From NCBI RefSeq assembly GCF_015355765.1, contig NZ_JACWNA010000008.1, positions 1-64,000 on the forward strand: a stretch of 64,000 nucleotides of DNA. The letters run 5' to 3'. The stretch's first letter is position 1; each line of letters opens with the position of its first letter. Positions 26,369 through 34,469 of the stretch are shown here, one piece after another. Made by a program: the position numbers and the translations under genes. The DNA is from Actinomyces haliotis (GTDB taxonomy: Bacteria; Actinomycetota; Actinomycetes; Actinomycetales; Actinomycetaceae). The notes under the pieces were generated by a model. The model made no database searches. It saw only the letters and a list, made by a program, of their open reading frames with translations, and was not told the DNA's origin.

Positions 26369-26695
26369 ACGGCCTCCTATTCTCCCTCACCGCGGCGGTA
26401 CCTTCCCTGTGCGCCCGCGCACGCAGGGGCACACGGGGAGGCAGCGGCCCTCGCACGCGCTCGAGAGTCCACCGGCGTGCCTCGGAGCCCGGGTACACCG
26501 CGAGCCCATCCCTTTCCCGCCGAGACTGCCGGCTACGGCGTCGTCCTCGACCGGAAAGCGTCAGACTCGGCGAAGGGTGGGCGAGCGGCGGGAGCGGCGG
26601 TTGGTGGGCAGCTCGGCCAGTGAGGGACGGTGCGCGCGCACCGCGACCGGGCGTGCGCTACGTCCGCGTGACCGCGTCCGGGGGACACTGGCCCC
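26369..26695. other. Intergenic region, divergent promoters
   Basis: 327 bp between hrpA and an exonuclease/endonuclease-family gene. It must carry both promoters. I see no long inverted repeat or convincing small ORF. Confidence 0.5.
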
Positions 26696-27886
26696 ATGAG
26701 CACCCACGACGACGGCACCGAGTCGCTCCTCGACCTCGAGGAGGTCGGACCGGCACCGCGCCTGACCGTGTGGCAGCGTCTGCGGCGCGGCGTCGGCTGG
26801 CTCCTCGCGCTCGTCCTGTGCGCCCTGGCCGCCATCAGCCTCTGGCCCGATCTCCTCGCGCCCCGGCTCGCGCTCTCCGAGGTCTACCCCTTCACCCAGG
26901 TCATCGCGCTGCGCAGCCTCCTGGCCCTCGGCCTGGCCGTCCTCGGCGTCATCGTCACGGTGGCGGCCGTTGTCCGCACCGTCCGCCGTGAGGGCGGGCA
27001 GCGCACGAGCGTCGTCGGGATCGTCCTCATCCTCGTCGCCGGGACGCACTTCTGGGCGCTCGACCAGCGCGGACTCGACCTCCACGCGGCCGACGTCGCA
27101 CGCCCCGTCACGACCGACTCCGCCGCCTGGGACGGCAGCGTCACCGTCTACTCCTTCAACACGTACAAGTCCCAGACGGGCCTCGTCGACCTGGGCGTCT
27201 CCGTGCGCGGTACCGGCGCCGACGTCGTCGTCCTGCCGGAGACCGACGCCTCCTACGGAGTCCGCCTCGCGCAGCTCCTCGCCCAGGACGGCTACCGCTT
27301 CCGCGTCTTCACCTCGCTCGGGAAGACGACGACGGGCATCGACCCGACGTCGGTCGCGAACCCCAGCACCCTCGGCTCGGACACCCTCGCCACGACGGTC
27401 CTCGTCTCCACCGGCCTCGGGGACTACGAGCGCGCTGCGCGCCCGGCGGGCCTCGGAGCCGGGAACCTCGTGCTCAAGCCGGTCGGTGACGCCACCCTCG
27501 ACGGACGCACCCGGCCCACGATCGTCGGGATCCACACGGTCGCCCCCGCCGGAGACGGCACCCGTGCCGACTGGCTGTCCTCCGTGAGCGCCGCCGCGGA
27601 CCAGTGCACCGCGCAGGGCAGCGCCACGATCGTCGCCGGCGACTTCAACGCCACCCTCGACCACGAGCCCATGCGCGACCTCCCCGCCTGCTCCGACGTC
27701 GCCTCGACGACGGGCACGGGCGGCCTGGCCACCTGGCCCACGAGCTCCCGCACGGCGCTCCTCGGCGCCACGATCGACCACGTCATCGTCAACCGGACGA
27801 CGTGGCTGCCGCAGGCCTCGAAGGTCCTCGACGTCGAGGGCTCGGACCACAGGGCCGTCGTCGCGGTCGTGAGCCCGCGAGACTGA
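26696..27886 (+). CDS. Membrane-anchored endonuclease/exonuclease/phosphatase-family protein
   Basis: 396 residues. Three N-terminal membrane helices (about 35-52, 75-95 and 103-122) precede an extracellular EEP domain: V-Y-S-F-N-T-Y-K near 151, VVVLPETDASYG with the metal-binding Glu, VAGDFNATLDHEP, and the C-terminal SDHRAVVAVV. These are the DNase I/phosphatase fold's metal and catalytic residues. The substrate (nucleic acid, phospholipid or another phosphoester) cannot be told from sequence. ATG at 26696; convergent with the next gene. Confidence 0.85.
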   Translation: MSTHDDGTESLLDLEEVGPAPRLTVWQRLRRGVGWLLALVLCALAAISLWPDLLAPRLALSEVYPFTQVIALRSLLALGLAVLGVIVTVAAVVRTVRREGGQRTSVVGIVLILVAGTHFWALDQRGLDLHAADVARPVTTDSAAWDGSVTVYSFNTYKSQTGLVDLGVSVRGTGADVVVLPETDASYGVRLAQLLAQDGYRFRVFTSLGKTTTGIDPTSVANPSTLGSDTLATTVLVSTGLGDYERAARPAGLGAGNLVLKPVGDATLDGRTRPTIVGIHTVAPAGDGTRADWLSSVSAAADQCTAQGSATIVAGDFNATLDHEPMRDLPACSDVASTTGTGGLATWPTSSRTALLGATIDHVIVNRTTWLPQASKVLDVEGSDHRAVVAVVSPRD

Positions 27887-27966
27887 CGACGCGACGGCAG
27901 GGGCAGGCACGCCAGCCCTGCTTCGCGGCGACACGGTGGTCCTGGGGGCTCGCCGCCGCCTCCGAC

Positions 27967-28791
27967 TCAGCGGAGGCGCTGCGTGACCCAGGCCGTTCCG
28001 AGCCGCGCGACCTCCGCCTGGGCGCCGTCGACGTCGTCGGCGTGCACCTGCACGAGCCGGGAGCCGTCGCGCAGCAGCGCGAAGCCCTCCGCGGCGGCCG
28101 AGGCCGTGTCCGGGAACTCGTCCGTGAGCGCCCCGTGGAGCATGAGCACCTGCCAGGGCAGGTCCTTCATCGTCGTCTCGACCTTCTGGAGGGAGACGTC
28201 CGCGAGCGTCTGCTTGGACAGGACATTCCACTCGCGCCCGTTCGGGTTGTCGTCGACGAGGCGCGTGAGGCCGTGCCGGTCGAGCTCGTCGAGCTGGTCC
28301 GGGGAGAAGACGTTCTCCCACAGGATCGACTGCGGGCCGACGACGGCGCCGACGAGCACCGCGGTGACCACCCGCTCGGGACGGGCGAGGAGGGCGGCGG
28401 TGGCGCCGAAGCCGTTGGCGTGGATCGCCTGGCGGCGCCAGCCGTGCTCCTCGAGCCAGCCCGAGACGGCCTGGAGGTCCTCGACCTCACCGCCGAGGGT
28501 GATGACGTCGTCATCCGAGTCGCCCAGCCCTGAGAAGTCGAACTGCAGCGTCGCGAGGCCCGCCGCGCGGTACGCGGCCGCGACGGTGTCGAGCCGGTCC
28601 GAGAGGCCGTGGCGGTCGGTGAGGAAGTCGTGACAGAGGATGACGACGCCCTCGCGGCGGCGAGGCGCCTGCGAGCCGGAGGAGAGCGCGGCGTCGACGG
28701 CGTCGAGGTCGAGGGGGTCGGCGCCGTCGGGCAGCAGCATCGTGGCCGCGAGCGAGACGCCGCGGGTGGTGTCGATGCGCATCTCGGTCAT
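27967..28791 (-). CDS. Alpha/beta-hydrolase fold protein with altered nucleophile
   Basis: 274 residues. The fold is clear: V-V-I-L-C-H-D-F (about 49-56), AAGLATLQFDFSGLGDSDDD, then a nucleophile-elbow position reading I-H-A-N-G-F-G-A-T. The usual G-x-S-x-G is A-N-G-F-G, so the catalytic Ser appears to be Gly. A C-terminal acid region (LMLHGALTDEFPD) is present but the usual His motif is not obvious. ATG at 28791 chosen because the family begins there. It may be a non-catalytic family member. Confidence 0.78.
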   Translation of the reverse strand: MTEMRIDTTRGVSLAATMLLPDGADPLDLDAVDAALSSGSQAPRRREGVVILCHDFLTDRHGLSDRLDTVAAAYRAAGLATLQFDFSGLGDSDDDVITLGGEVEDLQAVSGWLEEHGWRRQAIHANGFGATAALLARPERVVTAVLVGAVVGPQSILWENVFSPDQLDELDRHGLTRLVDDNPNGREWNVLSKQTLADVSLQKVETTMKDLPWQVLMLHGALTDEFPDTASAAAEGFALLRDGSRLVQVHADDVDGAQAEVARLGTAWVTQRLR

Positions 28792-28943
28792 GACACCAAC
28801 GTAGGACGGGCGGGGCGACAGGTCACGGGCGTGTCGGCCGCGTGAGACGATTGCGCTGCCAGCGTGAGGCTGCCTTCCGGTCGGTTTCTCACGGTTCGGG
28901 AGCCCTCTGGGGTCTGTCAAGGCAGTCGCGTAGGGTGACGGCC

Positions 28944-29028
28944 GATTCCATCCAGAGTGACCGAGAGACCTGGCTCGATGACGTCGCAGCAACCCGTCGA
29001 GGGTGCTTCCGCCAGGATCGATGGAGCA
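28944..29028 (+). promoter_or_regulatory. SAM-I (S-box) riboswitch
   Basis: The stretch has the S-box core in order: CCATCCAGAG, GAGAGACCTGGCTCGATGA, GCAGCAACC, GGGTGC, then TTCCGCCAGG. P1 is CCATC (28948-28952) with GATGG (29020-29024). It lies directly before metF. The GGAG in the 3' half of P1 (29023-29026) is the likely ribosome binding site for the GTG at 29034, and no separate terminator is seen. SAM binding would thus hide the start (translational control). Confidence 0.88.
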
Positions 29029-29033
29029 ACGCC

Positions 29034-30149
29034 GTGATCGATCCCTCCGTGCGCCACGTCGGTGCCGCAGCCCCCGTCCGTCCCAGCCTCTCGCTCGAGC
29101 TCTTCCCGCCTCGACCCGGCCCCTACGCGTCGCAGACCTGGGGCGCGCTCGATCGTCTCCTCGCGGCCGGGCCCGACTTCGCCTCGGTCACCTACCGCCC
29201 GACCTTCGTGACGACGACGGGCGGTGCCCCGCCCGTCGCATCCCCGGGCGGGTCGGCTGGTGGTGACGACGGGCGCCGGCTCACGGGAGCCCCCACGCGC
29301 GTTCACGTGGTGCGTGAGCACAACCCTTCCGAGGACGTCGTCGCCCACGTCCTCGCGCGCTCGGACGTCCCCCTCATGACCCACCTGACGTGCATCGGCT
29401 ACAAGAAGGCCAACGTCGTCGAGATCGTCCGCCTCTTCCTGTCGATGGGGGTGCGGCGCTTCCTCGCCCTGCGCGGCGACCCGCCCCGCGGCGTGGACGC
29501 CGAGGACGTCGTCGGCGAGATCCGCCACGCGGACGAGCTCGTCAGGATCATCCGCGAGGTCGAGTCCGAGTACTTCGACGACGGCGAGCGGCACGTCCAG
29601 ATCTCGGTGGCCACCTACCCGGCCTCCGTCGACCACGGGCGCGAGGTCGAGGTCCTCGCCGCCAAGCAGGCCGCCGGCGCCGACCTCGCCATCACGCAGG
29701 TCTTCTACGACTCCGAGGACTACCTCGCCCTCGGGCGGGCGGCCTGCTACAGCGGGGTCACGCTCCCGATCCTGCCCGGCATCATCCCGATGACGGACCT
29801 GCGCCGTCTCACTCGCCTCGAGGCGCTGTCCGGCGTGCCCGTGCCGGGCGACCTCCGCACGGCCCTCGAGAGCGCCCACGGTGCCGGGACGGTCTCGACC
29901 GGCATCGACGCCACGCTCCGCCTGGCCACCGAGGTCCTCGACGGCGGCGCGCCCGGCCTGCACCTCTACACCTTCAACCGAACACGCCCCGCGCTCGACG
30001 TCATCGCGCAGCTGCGGCTCGGGCGGATCCTCACCGGTGACGCTCCTGACCGCGTCGTCCAGCGCGAGGTCCGGCACAACTACCTCAACGCCGTGCCCGG
30101 CGGGAGCACGCGCATCACGGGACGAATGCCCGTGGCGGCGCGGCCATGA
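29034..30149 (+). CDS. metF: Methylenetetrahydrofolate reductase
   Basis: 371 residues. Reduces 5,10-methylene-THF to 5-methyl-THF with an FAD cofactor, supplying methyl groups to MetE. LSLELFPPRPGP opens the barrel; MTHLTCIGYKK, RRFLALRGDPPRG and GADLAITQVFYDSEDYLAL are typical MetF stretches. A Gly/Ala-rich insertion sits at about residues 66-83. The GTG at 29034 is chosen because it follows the riboswitch's P1 stem at the right distance. metE follows 141 bp downstream; the pair share the SAM-responsive leader. Confidence 0.92.
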   Translation: MIDPSVRHVGAAAPVRPSLSLELFPPRPGPYASQTWGALDRLLAAGPDFASVTYRPTFVTTTGGAPPVASPGGSAGGDDGRRLTGAPTRVHVVREHNPSEDVVAHVLARSDVPLMTHLTCIGYKKANVVEIVRLFLSMGVRRFLALRGDPPRGVDAEDVVGEIRHADELVRIIREVESEYFDDGERHVQISVATYPASVDHGREVEVLAAKQAAGADLAITQVFYDSEDYLALGRAACYSGVTLPILPGIIPMTDLRRLTRLEALSGVPVPGDLRTALESAHGAGTVSTGIDATLRLATEVLDGGAPGLHLYTFNRTRPALDVIAQLRLGRILTGDAPDRVVQREVRHNYLNAVPGGSTRITGRMPVAARP

Positions 30150-30153
30150 GGAG

Positions 30154-30234
30154 ATGGCGGACCTGCGTCCGCAGCCCCGCGCCGACGCCGTCCCGGCGCC
30201 CACGCCTCCGCGGCACCGGCGCCGCACCCCCTGA
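30154..30234 (+). CDS. Possible 26-residue ORF between metF and metE
   Basis: ATG at 30154 with GAGGAG just upstream, directly after the metF stop, giving MADLRPQPRADAVPAPTPP and ending RRRTP. Proline/arginine-rich, no recognised domain. Could be a spacer read by chance or a short coupling peptide. Confidence 0.2.
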   Translation: MADLRPQPRADAVPAPTPPRHRRRTP

Positions 30235-30290
30235 GCAATCCCAAGCCCACTGAGCCTCCTCTGCACACTCTGACGAAGGAACCGCACAGC

Positions 30291-32786
30291 ATGACCGCGT
30301 CCACCGACCGCACGCCCACCGACCCTGCGCTCGCCGCCCCCGCGAGCCCGGCCCCGTCAGACGCCTCCGCAGGGCTCCGCCCCGGCGGCCCCGCCGACGC
30401 CGTCCCCACCACCGCCCTGCCCGCCGCGACGGTCCTCGGCTACCCGCGCATCGGTCCCGACCGCGAGCTCAAGCGCGCCGTCGAGGCCTACTGGAAGGGA
30501 ACGATCGACGACGCCGAGCTGCGCCGCCGCGCCGCCGACCTGCGCGGCGCCACGCGCGCCCGGCTGCGCGAGCTCGGCCTCACCGGCGCCAGCGCGGTCC
30601 CCGCCGACTTCACCTACTACGACCAGGTCCTCCAGGTCACGACCGCCTTCGGCGCCCTCCCGCCGCGCTTCGCCCACCTGCGCCACGCTGCCGGCGCCCC
30701 GCAGGGCCGGAGCACCTACCCCGGTACCTCCCTCGACGGCTTCTTCACCGCCGCCCGGGGCGAGGGCGACCTCGCCGCCCTCGAGATGACGAAGTGGCTC
30801 GACTCCAACTACCACTACCTCGTCCCCGAGCTCGACGAGTCCACCCTCATCGACTACGCGCCGGGCTTCGGCGCCGTCGACCCCACTGACGGGCCGGTCG
30901 CCCAGGTCCTCGAGGCCCAGCGCGCCGGCGAGGACGTGCCCCGCCCCGTCGTCGTCGGGCCCGTGACCTACCTCCTCCTGTCCAAGGCCTCCGACGCCGC
31001 CGGTGAGGGCTTCGCCGTCACCGACCGCCTCCCCGACCTCCTCGCGGCCTACGGCCACCTGCTCGCCGACCTGTGGGCCGCGGGCGCCGAGTGGGTCCAG
31101 CTCGACGAGCCGGCCCTCGTCTCCGACGCCTGGGACCTGCCGCGCGACGAGGTGCTGCGCCTGGCGGTCGACGTCTACACGTGGGTGGCCGCCATCACCG
31201 AGCGTCCGCAGGTGCTCGTCGCCGGCACCTACGGCTCCCTCGGCGACGCCCTGCCGGCCCTGGCCGCGACCGGAATCGACGGCGTCGCCCTCGACCTCGT
31301 CGCCGGAGAGCTCCCGCAGGCCGCGGACCTCGCCGCACTCACCGGCCGCAGCGTCGTCGCCGGCGTCGTGTCCGGACGCAACATCTGGCGCACCGACCTC
31401 GACGCTGCGCTCACGACCCTCGAGGAGCTCCGCGAGCGCCTCCCCGAGGGCGCGGCGCTCACCGTGGGCACCTCCACCTCCCTCCAGCACGTCCCCCACG
31501 ACGCCGAGCGGGAGACGAGCATCGACCCGGCCATCCGCTCCTGGCTCGCCTTCGCCGACCAGAAGGTCGGCGAGGTCAAGGTCCTGGCCCGCGGCCTGGC
31601 GCAGGGCCGCGCCGCGATCGCTGCCGAGCTCGCCGAGGACGCCCGCCTGCGCGCCGAGCGCGCCTCCCACCCCGGCGTGAGCCGCCCCGAGGTCCGCGCC
31701 GCCGTCGAGGCCGTCACCGACGCCGAGCGCACCCGCGCTCCCTACGCCGAGCGCGCCGCCGCCCAGACCGAGCGCCTCCACCTCCCGCTGCTGCCCACGA
31801 CGACCATCGGCTCCTTCCCCCAGACCACCGAGATCCGCCAGGCGCGTGCCGCTCACCGCCGCGGCGAGCTCGACGCCGCCGGCTACGAGCAGGCGATGCA
31901 AGAGGAGATCGAGCGCGTCGTGCGGCTCCAGGAGGAGATCGGGCTGAACGTCCTCGTCCACGGCGAGGCCGAGCGCAACGACATGGTGCAGTACTTCGCC
32001 GAGCTCCTCGACGGCTTCGTCGCCACCGAGCACGGCTGGGTCCAGTCCTACGGGTCGCGCTGCACGCGGCCCTCGATCCTGTGGGGCGACGTCTCCCGCC
32101 CTGCCCCGATGACGGTCGCCTGGTCGTCCTACGCCCAGTCCCTCACGGACCGTCCCCTCAAGGGCATGCTCACCGGGCCGGTGACGATCATGGCGTGGTC
32201 CTTCGTGCGCGACGACGTCCCGCGGGCGCTCGTCGCCGACGAGATCGGCCTCGCCCTGCGCGAGGAGGTCGCCGACCTCGAGGCGGCAGGCATCCCGATC
32301 ATCCAGGTCGACGAGCCCGCGATCCGCGAGACCCTTCCGCTGCGGCTCGCAGACCGGCCCGGCTACCTCGACTGGTCGGTCGGCTCCTTCCGCCTTGCCA
32401 CCGGCGGCGCGGCCCCGGCGACCCAGGTCCACACCCACCTGTGCTACTCCGAGTTCGACGTCGTCATCGACGCCGTCGACCACCTCGACGCCGACGTCAC
32501 CTCGATCGAGGCCTCGCGCTCGCGCATGGACGTCCTGCCGGCGGTCGCCGAGCACGGCTTTGAGCGGCAGCTCGGCCCCGGCGTGTGGGACATCCACTCC
32601 CCGCGCGTCCCCTCGACCGAGGAGTGCGCCGAGCTCCTCGAGCGGGCCGTCGACGCCCTCGGTGTCGAGCGCCTGTGGGCGAACCCCGACTGCGGGCTCA
32701 AGACCCGCGGCTACGCCGAGACGCAGGAGAGCCTGCGCCACCTCGTCGAGGCCGCCCGGCGGGTCCGGATGGCGCACGGGGCCTGA
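30291..32786 (+). CDS. metE: Cobalamin-independent methionine synthase
   Basis: 831 residues. Transfers the methyl of 5-methyltetrahydropteroyl-triglutamate to homocysteine. An N-terminal extension of about 45 Ala/Pro-rich residues precedes LGYPRIGPDRELKRAVEAYW. The C-terminal half has TTTIGSFPQT, IGLNVLVHGEAERNDMVQYF, the zinc ligands in H-T-H-L-C-Y-S-E-F, and Cys in NPDCGLKTR. The start at 30291 has GAAGGAA upstream. Second gene of the SAM-riboswitch-controlled unit. Confidence 0.95.
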   Translation: MTASTDRTPTDPALAAPASPAPSDASAGLRPGGPADAVPTTALPAATVLGYPRIGPDRELKRAVEAYWKGTIDDAELRRRAADLRGATRARLRELGLTGASAVPADFTYYDQVLQVTTAFGALPPRFAHLRHAAGAPQGRSTYPGTSLDGFFTAARGEGDLAALEMTKWLDSNYHYLVPELDESTLIDYAPGFGAVDPTDGPVAQVLEAQRAGEDVPRPVVVGPVTYLLLSKASDAAGEGFAVTDRLPDLLAAYGHLLADLWAAGAEWVQLDEPALVSDAWDLPRDEVLRLAVDVYTWVAAITERPQVLVAGTYGSLGDALPALAATGIDGVALDLVAGELPQAADLAALTGRSVVAGVVSGRNIWRTDLDAALTTLEELRERLPEGAALTVGTSTSLQHVPHDAERETSIDPAIRSWLAFADQKVGEVKVLARGLAQGRAAIAAELAEDARLRAERASHPGVSRPEVRAAVEAVTDAERTRAPYAERAAAQTERLHLPLLPTTTIGSFPQTTEIRQARAAHRRGELDAAGYEQAMQEEIERVVRLQEEIGLNVLVHGEAERNDMVQYFAELLDGFVATEHGWVQSYGSRCTRPSILWGDVSRPAPMTVAWSSYAQSLTDRPLKGMLTGPVTIMAWSFVRDDVPRALVADEIGLALREEVADLEAAGIPIIQVDEPAIRETLPLRLADRPGYLDWSVGSFRLATGGAAPATQVHTHLCYSEFDVVIDAVDHLDADVTSIEASRSRMDVLPAVAEHGFERQLGPGVWDIHSPRVPSTEECAELLERAVDALGVERLWANPDCGLKTRGYAETQESLRHLVEAARRVRMAHGA

Positions 32787-32799
32787 GGGGCCCGCTCAC

Positions 32800-32870
32800 G
32801 ACGAGCAGGACGTCCCTGGACGAGAACGGCGCAGACGGCGTCGAGCCTGTCCAGGGACGTCCTGCTCGTC
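32800..32870. terminator. 22-bp perfect inverted repeat between metE and cutC
   Basis: Left arm 32800-32821 and right arm 32849-32870 are perfectly complementary over 22 bp, with a 27-base loop. It lies 14 bp after the metE stop and before the convergent cutC end, so it could terminate both. The arms start GACGAGCAGGACGTCC. Confidence 0.75.
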
Positions 32871-32921
32871 CGCTGCTGCCCGCAGAGGACGGCGGCCAGT
32901 CAGAGGCGGGGGCCCTTCCGC

Positions 32922-33851
32922 TCAGTCCTCCTGCGAGGGCAGCGGCAGCGAGCGGGCGAGCTCGACGACCTCATGGACCATCGCCTCGTCGGTGCGCTGG
33001 GGCTCGCCCGGGACGCAGTCCGCGCGCGAGCAGCGCAGGTGGATCTCGCGGACGCCGGAGCGGCGCACCACCTCCTCGGCGTTCTCCGGGCGCACCGTGC
33101 CCGAGGCGATGACGCGCGGCCCGTTCGTGGAGGTGAGGCCCCGCAGGACGTCGACCCCCTCGAGAGCCGTCGGTGCACCGCCGGAGGTGAGGACGTACTC
33201 GACGCCGAGGCCACCGAGGTCGCCGTAGGCCTCGACCAGGTCCCGGGTCTCGTCGATCGCCTTGTTGAAGGAGACTGGGGCGCCGTCCGCCTGGTCGACG
33301 AGGAGGCGGAGGAGTCCGCGGTCGACGACGTGCTCCTCGGTGAGGACGCCCACGACGAAGCCGATCTCGACGGCGGGCGGCAGGCTCCCGTGGGCGCCGG
33401 CCCGGCGCTGCGGCCGGGTGAACTCGCTCATCTCGCGGGCGAGGGCCGCGATACGGCGGACGTCGGCGACCATGGCGCGGCCCTCGTCGGTGTTGAAGAC
33501 GAAGGAGCCGCCGCGCGGGCGGATCATGACGCGCAGGCCGAAGGGCGCCGCGTCCGGGTGCTCGAACCACTGCGGGCCGGAGGCGGCCCGGTGCTCGGCG
33601 ACCTCCTCCGCGGCGGCGAAGATCGCGGCCTCAACGGCACCGATCGACGGCGTCGTGCCGTGGGCGCCGAGATTGTCGCAGAGCTCGGCGCGGTCGGCCC
33701 CGGCGCGGGCGGACAGGCGCACGCCCTCGACGTTCTCGACGCAGGTCTCGACGCCGACGTGCGGCAGGTCGTGCCAGGGAAGGGCGGAGTGGGTTGGGGT
33801 GGAGCGCCCCCGCAGCGAGGGGGCGGTGCCTGTGAGGCGCATCGCATTCAT
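32922..33851 (-). CDS. cutC: CutC family protein
   Basis: 309 residues, TIM-barrel CutC family. E-T-C-V-E-N-V-E-G, RAELCDNLGAHGTTPSIGAV, FGLRVMIRPRGGSFVFNTDE, GFVVGVLTEE and VLTSGGAPTALEG match the family. Named for copper tolerance in E. coli, but the biochemical role is disputed and copper handling may be indirect. Two ATGs nine bases apart (33851 and 33842) are possible starts. There is a divergent gene upstream and metE converges downstream. Confidence 0.88.
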   Translation of the reverse strand: MNAMRLTGTAPSLRGRSTPTHSALPWHDLPHVGVETCVENVEGVRLSARAGADRAELCDNLGAHGTTPSIGAVEAAIFAAAEEVAEHRAASGPQWFEHPDAAPFGLRVMIRPRGGSFVFNTDEGRAMVADVRRIAALAREMSEFTRPQRRAGAHGSLPPAVEIGFVVGVLTEEHVVDRGLLRLLVDQADGAPVSFNKAIDETRDLVEAYGDLGGLGVEYVLTSGGAPTALEGVDVLRGLTSTNGPRVIASGTVRPENAEEVVRRSGVREIHLRCSRADCVPGEPQRTDEAMVHEVVELARSLPLPSQED

Positions 33852-34017
33852 GGCCCGAGTCTCGCACGCCCCGATGCTGCGCGGCGCCGCTTCCCGGCCC
33901 TGACCTGCACGGGGACGGCTCGGTGACGGCCGGTGACACGGCGGGCGGGGCCGGAGCGCCTCACGGCGTCCCGGCCCCGGCGGAGGCTGCGAGGTGTCCG
34001 GCGCGGCCGGGCGGTTC

Positions 34018-34317
34018 TCAGTCCTCGCGGCTCGTCGTGACGTCGACGCGCTCCTCGGTCGTGGAGCCGGTGGTGCTCACGACGGCGACGGGCTGCTGGA
34101 CGAGTCCCTCGCCGTCGGCGGCGGCGACGAAGGAGCGACCGCCGAGGAGAGCGCCCATGAGGACGAGGACGGTCGTGGCGACGAGCGCGAGCACCGTCAG
34201 GACCGAGGCGGCCGCGCGGCGGGGCGCGGAGGAGGACTCGGACCCGAGGCCACCGCGCAGCGCGGCGGTGCGGGCGAGGGTGCGGCTGAGGACGGGGGTG
34301 GTGGTCGTGGCGCTCAT
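34018..34317 (-). CDS. Small single-pass membrane protein, unknown function
   Basis: 99 residues with one helix at about 35-57 (ASVLTVLALVATTVLVLMGA), a polar head rich in Thr/Arg and a C-terminus EERVDVTTSRED. ATG at 34317 preceded by CTGGAGG. I do not recognise the family. It is divergent from the ABC exporter pair. Confidence 0.65.
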   Translation of the reverse strand: MSATTTTPVLSRTLARTAALRGGLGSESSSAPRRAAASVLTVLALVATTVLVLMGALLGGRSFVAAADGEGLVQQPVAVVSTTGSTTEERVDVTTSRED

Positions 34318-34469
34318 GTCTGCCTCCAGGATGGTGGTGCCGGGTGTCGTCCCCGACGTGCCTCCTAGGTAACTCCCGGGCTCTGGGTGCCTGACAGGCT
34401 GGCTCTGTGGTGTTCCTGTGAGGGTCCCCGAGGGTGTGCTCAGGCGCTCCAGGGTGCAGGATGCGGGGC

